From Streptomyces sp. CB02959 (GTDB taxonomy: Bacteria; Actinomycetota; Actinomycetes; Streptomycetales; Streptomycetaceae), in the NCBI RefSeq assembly GCF_002803155.1, contig NZ_NNBP01000012.1, forward strand, positions 186,001-250,000: 64,000 nt of DNA. The letters run 5' to 3'. The notes under the pieces were generated by a model. It searched no databases and was not told the origin of the DNA. It saw only the letters and a program-made list of their open reading frames with translations. Shown one piece after another: positions 42,284-52,010 of the stretch (position 1 is its first letter; each line of letters opens with the position of its first letter). The translations under genes and the position numbers were made by a program.

Positions 42284-45200
42284 ATGGCCGAGCAGATCAA
42301 TCTCCCCAACCTGATCAGTCATCTTCAGGTCGATCTCCAGAACACGAGCGGGATCGTCGCGGACGCCACCCGGCAGGGCTCGACCGTCGGGCAGGCGCTC
42401 GGCGAGTCCCTGCAACGGCGAGTGCAGGCGGCGACGAACAACATCCCGCCCGTCGAGATCAGGGACGACTCCAACCAGTTTGACCGGGACCTCGACCGGA
42501 TCCGGCGCGACCTCGACCGCCTCGGCCGCCAGCGCATCGGCGTCGATATCAGCGTCGAGGACGCCCTCAAACAGCTCGACAGGCTCGAACCCCACGTCGA
42601 GCGCCTCGCGCGGACCCACCCAGACATCGGCGTGCGGGCGTTCGTATCCGAGGCCGCCGCGAACCTCGCGGACATCCGCGCGGCGGCCACCGCCGTGGAC
42701 GCGGCCAACCCAGAGATAGACGTGCACGTCGACGTGCACGATGCCGAGGCCAACACGGAGAGGTTGCGGGGCGCGCTCGGCCGGCTCGGCGACATGGCGG
42801 GCAGCCTCGGCGGCCTGTCAGCGTCGCTGTCTCGGGTGGGTGCGGCGGTGGGGGCGATCGTGCCGGTGGCCGCGGGTGCTACGGCGGCTCTGGCGCAGAT
42901 GGCTCCGGCGGCGGGTCTGGCCGCTACCGGGGTGCTCGGGGTGGCCACGACGGCGGGCGCGCTGAAGCTCGCCGTGTCTGGTGTGGGCGACGCGGTGAAG
43001 GCGGCGTTCGACCCGACCAAGGCGGACGAGTACGAGCAGGCCCTCGCGAGGCTGACGCCGTCCGCGCGGGCGTTTGTGGGCGCCCTGCGGGACGCCAAGC
43101 CGGGTTTGGACGCGATCAAGGCTTCCGTTCAAGAGAAGGTGTTCGCTGGCCTCGACACGCAGTTGAGGAGCACCGCGGCGGCCACCCTGCCGGTACTGCG
43201 GCAGGCCCTCGACGCGTCCGCCGGCACCCTCAACCGGATGGCACAGAGCGCTCTGTCGGCGGCGCGGACGCTTGGCCGGGACGGCACCCTCGGTATCGCC
43301 CTCCAGGGCGCCACGGCGGGCATGTCCTCGTTCTCTCGTCTGCCGGGGATCGTGGTGCAGGGGCTCGGGCAGATCGGCGCTGCCGCTGCGCCCGCTTTCC
43401 AGCGGTTGAGCGGCGCCGCGGGGCAGGCGCTCGACCGCCTCTCGGAGCGGATGAGCGCGGCGTTCAAGTCCGGTGCGATGGAGCGCGCGATCGAGACGGC
43501 CGTCAGCCTGTTCGGTCAGCTCATGCAGATGGCTGGCAACGTCGTCGGGATCATCGGCAACCTGTTCTCCGCCGCGCAGACCAGCGGCGGCGGGTTCCTC
43601 ACCACGCTGACGCAGATCACGGGCAGCATGCGGCAGGCGTTCGCCACCCCCGAGGTGCAGAGCGGTCTCCGGGCGCTGTTCGGGACGATGGCTCAACTCG
43701 CGCAGACGGCGGGGCCGTTGCTGGCCTCGGCCCTTGGCGTCGTCGGGCAGGTGCTCACCGCCCTCGGGCCGCCCGTGCAGTCCCTCATCCGGACTCTGGG
43801 CGCCGCCCTCCAGCCGGTCATCCGAGCACTCGGTCCGGTCCTCGGCGAGGCGGCCAAGGCGTTCGGATCGCTGCTCACCGCGCTGGCGCCGCTGCTGCCG
43901 GCCGTCGGCAAAATCATCGCCGCGCTGCTTCCCGCGATTGAGCCGATTTTCGGGGCGCTCGGTCGGGTATTCAAGGCGATGGCTCCGGTAATTCAGAATG
44001 TGGCGTCCGGAATTGGCGCCTATCTGGCACCAGTGCTTTCGGGGCTGGTGACGATCATTGCGAAGTTGATCAGTGGGTACGCTGACCAACTCGTCACGAT
44101 CTTCAATTCGCTGGCACCGATCATGCCGCAGCTCGCGGCGTCGATGGGCGAGGTCGGTAAGGCCATCGGGAAGGTTCTGGTAGCGGTGGCGCCCCTGCTC
44201 CCGCAGCTCACGGAGATGGGCACCAAGGTGGCGGCGCAGCTCCTCCCTGCCGTCGTCAAGATCCTGCCGCCGCTGGCCAAATTCGCCGCCGCTTTCGTCT
44301 CCCTCAGTGCGGAAGCGATCACGAAGTACGTGATTCCCGCACTGCAAAAAGTCATCGACTTCATGAAGATGCTTCAGAGCAAATTGCAGCCGGGCATTGA
44401 CGCGGTGAAGTGGATTGTCGATAAGATCTCCAGCCTTTTCGAGTGGCTTTACGATCACCTCGTCGGGCACTCCGTCATCCCGGACATGGTGCGCGACATC
44501 GTCTCGTGGCTGGCCTCACTGCCCGGTAAGGCTCTCAGCGTGCTCGCATCGCTGCCGGGCCGAATCGCCTCACTGGCGAGCGACGCCGCCGGCCGCTTCA
44601 CCAACATGATCGAGTCCGGCATGGGCGACGCCATCGCGTGGGTGCGGAGCCTGCCCGGCCGGATCACGGGCGCCCTCGGCAACCTCGGCTCTCTCCTGTG
44701 GAACGCCGGTGCCTCGATCGTCCACGGCCTCATCGCGGGTATCCGGGCCGCGATCCCCGGCGTGCAATCGGTGCTCGCTGGACTCACCAGCCTCATCCCG
44801 GATTGGAAGGGACCGCCGCGGCGGGACGCAACGCTGCTCACCCCGGCCGGCCGGACCCTGATCGACGGCCTCATCAGGGGCATCACTGGCAGCACGTCGT
44901 CCCTCAAGTCCACCCTCGGGAAGGTCACAACGCTGATCGCGCGGGCAATCGACGTGAACGCCGGCAACCGCCGCAAGGTCTCTGGACTCGGGTCCCTTCT
45001 CGACCGTGTCCGGCGCGATAACGCCAACTTGCTCCAACTGGCCGCGCGTCGGGACGCGGTGGCGACGAGGCTGGCCGCGGCGACGAAGCGCCTGGCGAGC
45101 ATCACCGCGGACCGCGCCAAGCTCGCCGCCGAGACGGCCGGCAAGGTGCTCGGGGAGACGAGCATCACCGAGGGCCACGCCGACGTGAACTCGGTGACCG

Positions 45201-45868
45201 CGATCACCGTCGGTCTGCAACAGGCGGTGAAGAAGGCGCAGGACTTCGCCGCCCAGATCGCCGCGCTCCGCGCCCGCGGCCTGCGCGCGGACCTGCTCCA
45301 GCAGATCACGGACGCAGGCGTCGGGGGCGGGGCGGCCACCGCCGCCGCACTGTCCCGCGCGTCGGACGCCGAACTCGCCCGCGTCAACAGCTTGCAAGGG
45401 CAGCTCGCCACCGCGGCGGGGAAGGTCGGCGGGGCGGTGGCGGACCAGATGTACGGGGCCGGTGTTCGCGCGGCGCAGGGGATGGTGGACGGCCTCAAGC
45501 GCTCCCAGTCGCTCATCGAGCGGCAGATGTCTCTCATCGCCGCGGTGATGACGAACACCATCAAGTCGAAACTCAAGATCCATTCCCCATCACGGGTGTT
45601 CGCCGACATCGGCGCGCAGACGGCCGAGGGCCTGCGCCGCGGCATGCTCGGCGCGGCCGGGGCGGTGGCTGCGGCATCCGGCGCGCTCGCCACCGCGGCC
45701 ACCCGCGGCGCGGCCGGCGTGCCCGCCGTCGGCGCGCTCAGCAGCGCCTACGCCGGCCCCAGCTCCGGCGGGACACCGAACCAGACGTTCAACCTGTACA
45801 AGACGGACGCCACGCCGGACGGGATCCTGCGGGCCCTGTCCTGGTCTGGCCTCGTGGGGAGGCGGTGA
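42284..45868 (+). CDS. Tape measure protein
   Basis: The 1194-residue protein, the longest in the prophage, sets tail length. The helical N-terminus (DRDLDRIRRDLDRLGRQRIG) is followed by hydrophobic helices around 190-260, long Ala/Leu-rich repeats (TLGAALQPVIRALGPVLGEA) and a C-terminal coiled region ending in SKLKIHSPSRVFADIG, a motif common in tape measures. GGAGG ends nine bases before the ATG at 42284; a GTG at 42275 overlaps that site and is rejected. Confidence 0.93.
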   Translation: MAEQINLPNLISHLQVDLQNTSGIVADATRQGSTVGQALGESLQRRVQAATNNIPPVEIRDDSNQFDRDLDRIRRDLDRLGRQRIGVDISVEDALKQLDRLEPHVERLARTHPDIGVRAFVSEAAANLADIRAAATAVDAANPEIDVHVDVHDAEANTERLRGALGRLGDMAGSLGGLSASLSRVGAAVGAIVPVAAGATAALAQMAPAAGLAATGVLGVATTAGALKLAVSGVGDAVKAAFDPTKADEYEQALARLTPSARAFVGALRDAKPGLDAIKASVQEKVFAGLDTQLRSTAAATLPVLRQALDASAGTLNRMAQSALSAARTLGRDGTLGIALQGATAGMSSFSRLPGIVVQGLGQIGAAAAPAFQRLSGAAGQALDRLSERMSAAFKSGAMERAIETAVSLFGQLMQMAGNVVGIIGNLFSAAQTSGGGFLTTLTQITGSMRQAFATPEVQSGLRALFGTMAQLAQTAGPLLASALGVVGQVLTALGPPVQSLIRTLGAALQPVIRALGPVLGEAAKAFGSLLTALAPLLPAVGKIIAALLPAIEPIFGALGRVFKAMAPVIQNVASGIGAYLAPVLSGLVTIIAKLISGYADQLVTIFNSLAPIMPQLAASMGEVGKAIGKVLVAVAPLLPQLTEMGTKVAAQLLPAVVKILPPLAKFAAAFVSLSAEAITKYVIPALQKVIDFMKMLQSKLQPGIDAVKWIVDKISSLFEWLYDHLVGHSVIPDMVRDIVSWLASLPGKALSVLASLPGRIASLASDAAGRFTNMIESGMGDAIAWVRSLPGRITGALGNLGSLLWNAGASIVHGLIAGIRAAIPGVQSVLAGLTSLIPDWKGPPRRDATLLTPAGRTLIDGLIRGITGSTSSLKSTLGKVTTLIARAIDVNAGNRRKVSGLGSLLDRVRRDNANLLQLAARRDAVATRLAAATKRLASITADRAKLAAETAGKVLGETSITEGHADVNSVTAITVGLQQAVKKAQDFAAQIAALRARGLRADLLQQITDAGVGGGAATAAALSRASDAELARVNSLQGQLATAAGKVGGAVADQMYGAGVRAAQGMVDGLKRSQSLIERQMSLIAAVMTNTIKSKLKIHSPSRVFADIGAQTAEGLRRGMLGAAGAVAAASGALATAATRGAAGVPAVGALSSAYAGPSSGGTPNQTFNLYKTDATPDGILRALSWSGLVGRR

Positions 45869-46755
45869 CGATGCTCTCCGAGGCCATCGGCCGGATCCAG
45901 TGGGGTGACCTGCTCATGGGCCCCGGCACGCCGTACGGCGTCGAGTCCCTGCTCGGCCTCGACGACCTGCCGGACGTGCGGAGCGACGACACCAACCGGC
46001 CGTCCCAGCACGGGGAGTACAGCGGCCCGGACTACACCGGCGCCCGCACCATCCAACTCGGTCTGGTCCTGCGTGCCGATGACCCGGCCGCGCTGCGGGA
46101 CCTGAAATTGGCACTGCGCCGGGCGACACAGCCGGCACCTGCTCCGGCCCCGCTCCGGTTCCTCGACTGGGACATCGTGGCGTACGGCAAGATCCGCAAA
46201 CGCTCGATCCCGTACGACGCCCACTACCTGTGGACGACGGGCGAGGCCGCCCTTGAGGTCTACTGCCCGGACCCGCGGCTGTACTCCCTCACGGAGTACA
46301 CAGCCAGCACGACGGCGTATAGCCCGAGCGCCGGCCGTACCTACCCGCTCACCTACCCGCGGACGTACGGCTCGGCGGGATCGTCCGGCCGGCTGACCAT
46401 CACCAACGGCGGGGACAGCATCGCCTATCCGCTGCTGCGCATTGACGGGCCGGTCGCTCAGCCGGTCGTCGAGGTAATCAGCGCCGCGGCCGGCGGCTCC
46501 AACACGGCCGGGGATAGCTCGACGCTCAGCATCACCGGCACGCTCCAGCCGGGTGAGTACCTCACCGTCGACACCCGCACGCGGGCGGTCCTGCTCATGG
46601 GATCCGCGCCCCGCCGTGACTGGGTCCGGGCCGGCTCCGAGTGGCCGGTCCTGCCGCCCGGTGACTCCGAGATCGCCTACCGAGGCGCGGCCCTGCCGGG
46701 CGCGCCCGGCCAAACGTCCCTGCTCACCGTCACGTGGCGGGACACGAGCCTGTAG
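45865..46755 (+). CDS. Distal tail (Dit-like) protein
   Basis: A 296-residue protein after the tape measure, in a GTGA overlap. It has the siphovirus distal-tail pattern: an N-terminal tube-like domain (YSGPDYTGARTIQLGLVLRA, then AALRDLKLALRRATQ) and a C-terminal galectin-like beta domain (GSAGSSGRLTITNGGDSIAY). Joins tail tube to baseplate. Confidence 0.82.
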   Translation: MTMLSEAIGRIQWGDLLMGPGTPYGVESLLGLDDLPDVRSDDTNRPSQHGEYSGPDYTGARTIQLGLVLRADDPAALRDLKLALRRATQPAPAPAPLRFLDWDIVAYGKIRKRSIPYDAHYLWTTGEAALEVYCPDPRLYSLTEYTASTTAYSPSAGRTYPLTYPRTYGSAGSSGRLTITNGGDSIAYPLLRIDGPVAQPVVEVISAAAGGSNTAGDSSTLSITGTLQPGEYLTVDTRTRAVLLMGSAPRRDWVRAGSEWPVLPPGDSEIAYRGAALPGAPGQTSLLTVTWRDTSL

Positions 46756-46770
46756 AGGAAGGGGCCAGCG

Positions 46771-47925
46771 ATGGCCGAGATCACCCCGCCCGCCTGGATG
46801 CAGGGCGGCTCTTACCCGGCGCGCACCGACCGGCTCGGCGCCATCAGCGCGTCCATGTGCTATCCGGGGTTTGCTGCCGATGAGGCCACGCCGCTCCGGA
46901 TCCGGCAGGGCGTCAAGCCGAGCTACCAGTCCTACCAGCTGAGGGTACGGGCGGCGGCCACGCCGAACATGAGCGTCATCGTCAGCGCGGGATTCGCCTG
47001 GGTCGACAACCACGACGTTGGCGGGTATGGCGCCTACACCTGCGTCAACGACGCCGACAAGTTCCTCACCATCGCCCCGGCGGGCGCGGCCGGCCAGTAC
47101 CGCAAGGACGCCGTTGTCGCCTCGGTGTACGACGCCGAGACCAGCGGCAGCACCTCGGAGTGGCGCCTTGAGGTGATCCAGGGCGCTTACGCCTCGTCGG
47201 CCGCCACTGCGGTTCTCCCGGCCCTGCCAGCCTCGGCGCAGATCCTCGCCTCGATCGCAGTGGCCCCGCAGGTCACGAGCATCACGAGCGGCAACATCGC
47301 CGATCTGCGGAATTTCAGTGTGTCCATCGGCGGGATCCTGCCCGTCGCCTACAGTGTCCTGCCACCACGCCCCCACCCGGGGCAGGTGTTCTACCTGTAC
47401 GACATCGATCAGTTCGCCTACGGCCGGGCCGACGGCAGCATCATGCCTCTGGCGCTCGGGGCGGGGGCCGGCGGGTTCGCACGCAAGTCCGCCGACACCT
47501 CCCGCGCCTCCACGGTTGCCATGTCGGCCGATCCGCACCTCTCGGTGTCGGTGACCGCCCTGTCGACGTACACCGTGGACGCGTACCTCGTGTACTCCGG
47601 CGGCACCACCGGTGACCTGAACGTGGCGCTGTCCGGGCCGGCCGGCTCGGATGGTTCTTGGAGTGCGGTGGGGCTCGGCCGCGGCGTCCCCGCCTCGGTC
47701 GGCATCGACGGGTTTACCGTGCGGATGAACCCCAACAGCGTCGCCAACACGCAGCCGCGCAGCTACGGCGCGGACACCACGGACGAGACCCTGCACCTGC
47801 GGGGGATCCTGCGCACCGCGGGGAGTTCGGGCCCGTTGGCTGTGCAGTGGGCGCAGGCGGCCACGGACACCACGGCGACGATCATGCGCACGGACTCGTG
47901 GCTGCGCGTCCAACGGGTGGCGTGA
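46771..47925 (+). CDS. Baseplate/minor tail protein, candidate receptor-binding protein
   Basis: The 384-residue protein opens with MAEITPPAWMQGGSYPARTD, an N-terminus shared by actinophage baseplate proteins. A beta-rich first part with VSAGFAWVDNH and GQYRKDAVVASVYD is followed by a jelly-roll-like C-terminus (DLNVALSGPAGSDGSWSAVG). No separate tail-fibre gene exists in the element, so it may contact the host surface. Confidence 0.7.
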   Translation: MAEITPPAWMQGGSYPARTDRLGAISASMCYPGFAADEATPLRIRQGVKPSYQSYQLRVRAAATPNMSVIVSAGFAWVDNHDVGGYGAYTCVNDADKFLTIAPAGAAGQYRKDAVVASVYDAETSGSTSEWRLEVIQGAYASSAATAVLPALPASAQILASIAVAPQVTSITSGNIADLRNFSVSIGGILPVAYSVLPPRPHPGQVFYLYDIDQFAYGRADGSIMPLALGAGAGGFARKSADTSRASTVAMSADPHLSVSVTALSTYTVDAYLVYSGGTTGDLNVALSGPAGSDGSWSAVGLGRGVPASVGIDGFTVRMNPNSVANTQPRSYGADTTDETLHLRGILRTAGSSGPLAVQWAQAATDTTATIMRTDSWLRVQRVA

Positions 47926-49085
47926 TGGCTGGCCACACCTACACCTACCTGTTCTGCGACCTGCGCACGGACGCGGTACTCGCGGAACTGCCCCTACGTG
48001 ACGTGCGGTTCTCCACTGAGCTGAACGGCATCGGCACCCTCAGTGCGACGGTGCCGTACACCGACGACACGATCCCGCTGGACCCCGACACCGCGACCCG
48101 GCCGGCCCGCACCGCCGTGTGGGTGGACCGGGACGGGGTGATCGTGTGGGGCGGGATCGTGTGGACGCGAGAACTCGTCGAGGGCGGGAAGGCAATCCAG
48201 GCCGCCGAGTTCATGTCGTACTACCAGCGGCGGACCGTCCGCACGACGCTTTCCACCGACCAAAGCCTGATCACGAATCCCGCCTATGTGCCTGACGGCC
48301 AGTGGCTTTACGCTGATCAGCGTTACATGGTCTGGTCGTTGCTCCGGTACGCCGCCGTCCAACCGTACGGGGATATCGGCGTGGGAATTTCAAATCTCGC
48401 GGGCGAACCTGCAACCGGCATTTATCGAGTGGCGACATATTTCGGGTACGAGCGGCCGGTAATCTATGACGCCATCGCCGCTCTCGCTACGGCGGACGAC
48501 GGGTTTGATTTCGGTGTCGAGTGCTATTGGACGCAGCCGGCCAACAACAACCCGCCGGCCCGGGTGAAGCGGGCCCGGGTCTGGTATCCGCGGCGGGGTC
48601 GCCAGTCGGCGGCCGAGTCGGGTCTCGTGTTCTCCAGCGGCGGGCCCGAGCCGAGCATCCTTGACTACGACTGGCCCGAGAACGGCGTCGAGGTGGCGAC
48701 CGACGTGACCGCGCTCGGCGCCGGGACCGGCGAGGCTCGGCTCAACAGCTCGGCGCAGGCGTCCGACATGCTCACGGCCGGCTACCCGCTGCTGGAGCGG
48801 GTGACGACGTACTCGGATGTCCTCGACCAAACCCGGCTGGACGGGACGGCCCGTGCTGATCTGGCCGCCGCCACGCAGGCTGACACGCAGCCGACCTTTC
48901 AGGTGGTGGCGGATGCGGATCCGGTCTACGGCTCGTATCAGGTCGGGGACGTGGCCCTCGTCGTGATCGCCCCGGACGAGCGGATGCCGACCGGGCGCCG
49001 GAGCGAGCTGCGGATCCTGTCCATCGAGACGACCGTCACCGAGTCGGGCGGCGAGCGCATCACCCTCAAGTGCGGGGCGGTGTGA
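47925..49085 (+). CDS. Minor tail protein (Gp37-like)
   Basis: A 386-residue protein from an ATG overlapping the upstream stop. It has the ReqiPepy6-Gp37-like pattern: DVRFSTELNGIGTLSATVPY, WVDRDGVIVWGGIVWTRELV, and a C-terminal VGDVALVVIAPDERMPTGRR. It belongs to the tail-tip hub class. Confidence 0.8.
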   Translation: MAGHTYTYLFCDLRTDAVLAELPLRDVRFSTELNGIGTLSATVPYTDDTIPLDPDTATRPARTAVWVDRDGVIVWGGIVWTRELVEGGKAIQAAEFMSYYQRRTVRTTLSTDQSLITNPAYVPDGQWLYADQRYMVWSLLRYAAVQPYGDIGVGISNLAGEPATGIYRVATYFGYERPVIYDAIAALATADDGFDFGVECYWTQPANNNPPARVKRARVWYPRRGRQSAAESGLVFSSGGPEPSILDYDWPENGVEVATDVTALGAGTGEARLNSSAQASDMLTAGYPLLERVTTYSDVLDQTRLDGTARADLAAATQADTQPTFQVVADADPVYGSYQVGDVALVVIAPDERMPTGRRSELRILSIETTVTESGGERITLKCGAV

Positions 49086-49086
49086 C

Positions 49087-49572
49087 GTGCCTGCCTACTC
49101 CAAGAGCCGGGACCCGATGGAGCGCCTTGCGATCGTCGAGGAGCGCCTCGATCGGCTGGAGCGCGCCGGCCGCGAGGTCGACGAAGTCCCTTTCTACCCC
49201 ACGAACATGCGGGTGATGGCCTACGACGATACGGCCGCGTCTTTCATGACGACGTGGGAGACGATCATCACGCCGCGCGCAGCGATGCTTTCACTCGGCC
49301 TCGTCTTCATCGGTGACTACGTGAGCCCCACTTACACCGGCGGGGCGTGGCAGGTAGTCGTCAACGACACCACCGTCATTGCGTCGGGCAGCGTGCCCGC
49401 GTCACTCACGTACACCTTTCCAGCGGTGACGCTCGACCTTTCCCCTTACCGGAATTCCCCGGATCTCAAAATCCAGATTCAGACCAAGCGCACCAGCGGC
49501 GCGACTACCGGCGGGAAATTCGGCGGCGGCGGTTCCATTGGCTCTGCCGCCCGGTTCGCCCGCCAACTCTGA
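49087..49572 (+). CDS. Tail-tip associated protein
   Basis: The 161-residue protein starts with a GTG and a short coiled coil ([20 protein letters not shown]) for trimerisation. A beta domain ([37 protein letters not shown]) and a Gly-rich end follow. Probably a small tail protein or a receptor-contacting trimer. Confidence 0.6.
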   Translation: MPAYSKSRDPMERLAIVEERLDRLERAGREVDEVPFYPTNMRVMAYDDTAASFMTTWETIITPRAAMLSLGLVFIGDYVSPTYTGGAWQVVVNDTTVIASGSVPASLTYTFPAVTLDLSPYRNSPDLKIQIQTKRTSGATTGGKFGGGGSIGSAARFARQL

Positions 49573-49582
49573 GAGGAACACC

Positions 49583-50362
49583 ATGGCAACTCCCCTTTCC
49601 TTCGACCGCTTCATCACCGCCCTGCGGGCCGAGGGACTCACCGTCGAAATCGTCGGCGACGCCGAGCACCACAACCGCGCCGGCCACGGCGCGTGGGGCC
49701 CGATGAACGGCGTGATGATCCACCACACCGTGACCAAGGGCACCGATTCGAGCGTGAGCATCTGCCGCACCGGCTACGCCGCCCTGCCGGGCCCCCTGTG
49801 TCACGGCGTGATCGACAAGGCGGGCACCGTCCACGTCGTTGGGTACGGCCGGGCCAACCACGCTGGCGGCGGCGACCCGGCAGTCCTGCGGCACGTCATC
49901 GCCGAGGACTACGGCGAGCGCCCGCCCCGCCCGACCAAGGGCAACGCGGACGGCGTTGACGGCAACTCGCGCTTCTACGGGTTCGAGTGCGTCAACCTCG
50001 GCGACAGCAAGGACCCGTGGCCAGCCGTCCAGTACGACGCCATCGTCAAAGCAACCGCCGCACTGTGCCGGGCACACGGCTGGACGGCCCGCTCGGCAAT
50101 CGCCCACCGGGAGTGGTCGGACGACAAGATCGACCCGGCCGGCGGCCCGTTCGTCGGCATGGCCGACTTCCGGGACGACGTGGCGGCCCGCCTCAAGGTC
50201 CGGCCCGGCAACGGCTCGGCCGCGACGTACACGGTGAAGAGCGGCGACACCCTCGGCGCCATCGCTGTCCGGTTCAAGACCACCGTCGCCGCCCTGGTGA
50301 AGCTCAACGCCATCAAGAACCCCGACGTGATCCGCGTGGGGCAAAAGCTCAAGCTCAAGTAG
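49583..50362 (+). CDS. Endolysin: N-acetylmuramoyl-L-alanine amidase with LysM
   Basis: The 259-residue lysin has an Amidase_2 domain: zinc His in [10 protein letters not shown], a second His in the [13 protein letters not shown] segment, and the fold motif [12 protein letters not shown]-terminal LysM repeat ([20 protein letters not shown], then [14 protein letters not shown]) binds peptidoglycan. It cuts the amide between muramic acid and L-Ala to lyse the host. GAGAGGAA precedes the ATG; holin follows. Confidence 0.92.
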   Translation: MATPLSFDRFITALRAEGLTVEIVGDAEHHNRAGHGAWGPMNGVMIHHTVTKGTDSSVSICRTGYAALPGPLCHGVIDKAGTVHVVGYGRANHAGGGDPAVLRHVIAEDYGERPPRPTKGNADGVDGNSRFYGFECVNLGDSKDPWPAVQYDAIVKATAALCRAHGWTARSAIAHREWSDDKIDPAGGPFVGMADFRDDVAARLKVRPGNGSAATYTVKSGDTLGAIAVRFKTTVAALVKLNAIKNPDVIRVGQKLKLK

Positions 50363-50371
50363 GAGTTGCTC

Positions 50372-50617
50372 ATGAACACGTCCGCGTTCTGGAAGGCCAC
50401 CGCCGAGCGTGCCGTCCGCACCTTCGCTCAGGCCCTCGTCGCGATCCTCGGCGCCAATGCGACCGGGATCGTCGACGCCGATTGGCCCGGCGCTCTGTCG
50501 GCCGCGGGGATGGCTGCGGCCCTCGCCCTGCTCACCGCGATAGCCACCAGCGGTGGCCCGACCGGGCCGGGCCTTACCGAGACGGTGAACCCCCGTCTTC
50601 CCCGTGTGATCCAGTAG
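50372..50617 (+). CDS. Holin (phage r1t type)
   Basis: An 81-residue membrane protein with two spans: FAQALVAILGANATGIVD (about 18-36) and LSAAGMAAALALLTAIATS (about 45-63). The start FWKATAERAVRTFAQAL is the family hallmark. AGGAG precedes the ATG. It forms lesions that release the endolysin. Confidence 0.85.
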   Translation: MNTSAFWKATAERAVRTFAQALVAILGANATGIVDADWPGALSAAGMAAALALLTAIATSGGPTGPGLTETVNPRLPRVIQ

Positions 50618-50627
50618 GAGGACCCCC

Positions 50628-50894
50628 TTGGACGCCACCACCCTCGGCAGCGTGCTCGCGCTCGCAGGGGTGCTCTCCGGCGCGGTGGTGGCGTACCTCG
50701 GCAAGCGGGGCGAGAACGCCCTCACCGGCTACAGCTCTCTCACCGACAACCTGCAAGAGGAGCGCGACCGGCTCGACCGGAAGACTCACGAGCAGGCCCT
50801 CGCCCTCGCCGAACAGGCAGCGCTCCGCGCCCTCGACCAGGCCGAGATTGCCCGACTCCGCGCCCTCGTCATCACCCTGGGAGGTACCCCGTGA
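50628..50894 (+). CDS. Single-span lysis-cassette protein with coiled coil
   Basis: An 88-residue protein from a TTG with AGGAGGA. One N-terminal membrane helix (LGSVLALAGVLSGAVVAYLG) is followed by a long charged helix (LQEERDRLDRKTHEQALALA). Could be a second holin or holin regulator. It overlaps the next gene (GTGA). Confidence 0.6.
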   Translation: MDATTLGSVLALAGVLSGAVVAYLGKRGENALTGYSSLTDNLQEERDRLDRKTHEQALALAEQAALRALDQAEIARLRALVITLGGTP

Positions 50895-51562
50895 CCCGCA
50901 CCGAGCGGGCCCTCGCGCACCGCTGGCGATCCCTCGCGCTCGTCTGCACGCTCGTCGCGCTCGCCGGTGCCGTACTGATCATCTGGGCCCGGATAACGTC
51001 CGAGGCCAGCCGCGCCGACCAGCTCGCCGCCGAGGCCGACCGGCGCGGCTCGGCGGTGTCGACGCTGGCGTCCGATGTCCGCACGCTGCGAGCGCAGGTG
51101 AAGGCGGCCGGCCGCACGCCGGCCGCGCCGGATCCGTCGCAGGCCATCGCGGGCCTGTCGGACCGGGCGCGGGTGCCGGTGCCGATCCCGGGGCCGGTCG
51201 GCGCGACGGGACCGCAGGGGAAGCCCGGCGCGACGGGGCCGTCTGGTGCACCCGGGCGGACGGGTGCGGCGGGCAGCGATGGGAAGGACGGATCCGATTC
51301 GACGGTCCCGGGGCCGGCTGGTCCCGCGGGTCCGGCCGGGCCTGCTGGCCCTGCGGGGACGGCGGGGAAGGACGGGGCGCCGGGCCGGGATGGTGCTCCG
51401 GGCCGGGACGGGCAGACCTGCCCGACCGGGTATCGCCTCCAGGTCCCGCCGGGCGATCCGGACGCGCTGGTGTGCCGTCGTGATGGCGCGCCCACGTCGC
51501 CGGACCCCGGCCCATCAAAATCGCAGCCGGCCATCCTCACCCCGGACCGGCGGCGTATGTGA
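50891..51562 (+). CDS. Membrane-anchored collagen-like protein in the lysis cassette
   Basis: A 223-residue protein with a short basic N-terminus, one membrane span (LALVCTLVALAGAVLIIWA), and a coiled coil (about 42-75). A collagen-type Gly-x-y run follows at about 98-175 (GPVGATGPQGKPGATGPSGA onwards, interrupted once by SDSTVP). A Cys-containing tail QTCPTGYRL ends near VCRRDG. Trimerisation through the collagen part is expected. The role in lysis or attachment is unknown. Confidence 0.8.
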   Translation: MTRTERALAHRWRSLALVCTLVALAGAVLIIWARITSEASRADQLAAEADRRGSAVSTLASDVRTLRAQVKAAGRTPAAPDPSQAIAGLSDRARVPVPIPGPVGATGPQGKPGATGPSGAPGRTGAAGSDGKDGSDSTVPGPAGPAGPAGPAGPAGTAGKDGAPGRDGAPGRDGQTCPTGYRLQVPPGDPDALVCRRDGAPTSPDPGPSKSQPAILTPDRRRM

Positions 51563-51572
51563 GCGCCCCAAG

Positions 51573-51609
51573 GCAAATGGCCCCCACCTGTAAGGTGAGA
51601 GCCATTTGC
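51573..51609. terminator. Late-operon terminator
   Basis: Nine-bp outer stem (51573-51581 with 51601-51609) plus an inner CACCT/AGGTG stem (51585-51589, 51593-51597), located after the last lysis gene and before a convergent gene. Confidence 0.75.
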
Positions 51610-51642
51610 TACGCCGTCCGGGCGTCCATCAGATGTACCGTC

Positions 51643-52008
51643 TTAAAGCAGCGACTTTTCGATGGCCTCAAAAATGTCCGAGTCGGTTTCCTTCTGCCAG
51701 TCCGGGAGAGCGGGCCAGTCAGCCACGTATCCAGGCTTCGGGCTTTCGAAGTGCTTATACATCTGAGCCGTCCAGCAAGTGGCGACGAAGCGCCCCTTCT
51801 GTTCGCGCGTGAGTCGCGTTGCGTTCCCGTCGCTCAATGCGAGGAATTGGCGAACCTGCTCATACACGGCACCTGCCGCTTGACGCTCCCATTCGGGAGT
51901 GCCATCCCAAGGCGTCACATATCCCGGCTTCGGGTCTCCAGGGAAATGCTCGCGCACCCCCGCGATCCATGCCTCACGGAACACCTTTGACCCATCTCGC
52001 TGCGACAC
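51643..52008 (-). CDS. Partner protein of the XRE-TPR regulator, internally duplicated
   Basis: A 121-residue protein from a GTG at 52008, two bases after the regulator stop, with AAAGGGG upstream. Two similar halves repeat the pattern HF-x-PKPGYV-x2-W...W (REHFPGDPKPGYVTPW and YKHFESPKPGYVADW), each followed by an amphipathic helix. Family not recognised; the pairing with the regulator suggests a joint role. Confidence 0.68.
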   Translation of the reverse strand: MSQRDGSKVFREAWIAGVREHFPGDPKPGYVTPWDGTPEWERQAAGAVYEQVRQFLALSDGNATRLTREQKGRFVATCWTAQMYKHFESPKPGYVADWPALPDWQKETDSDIFEAIEKSLL

Positions 52009-52010
52009 TC

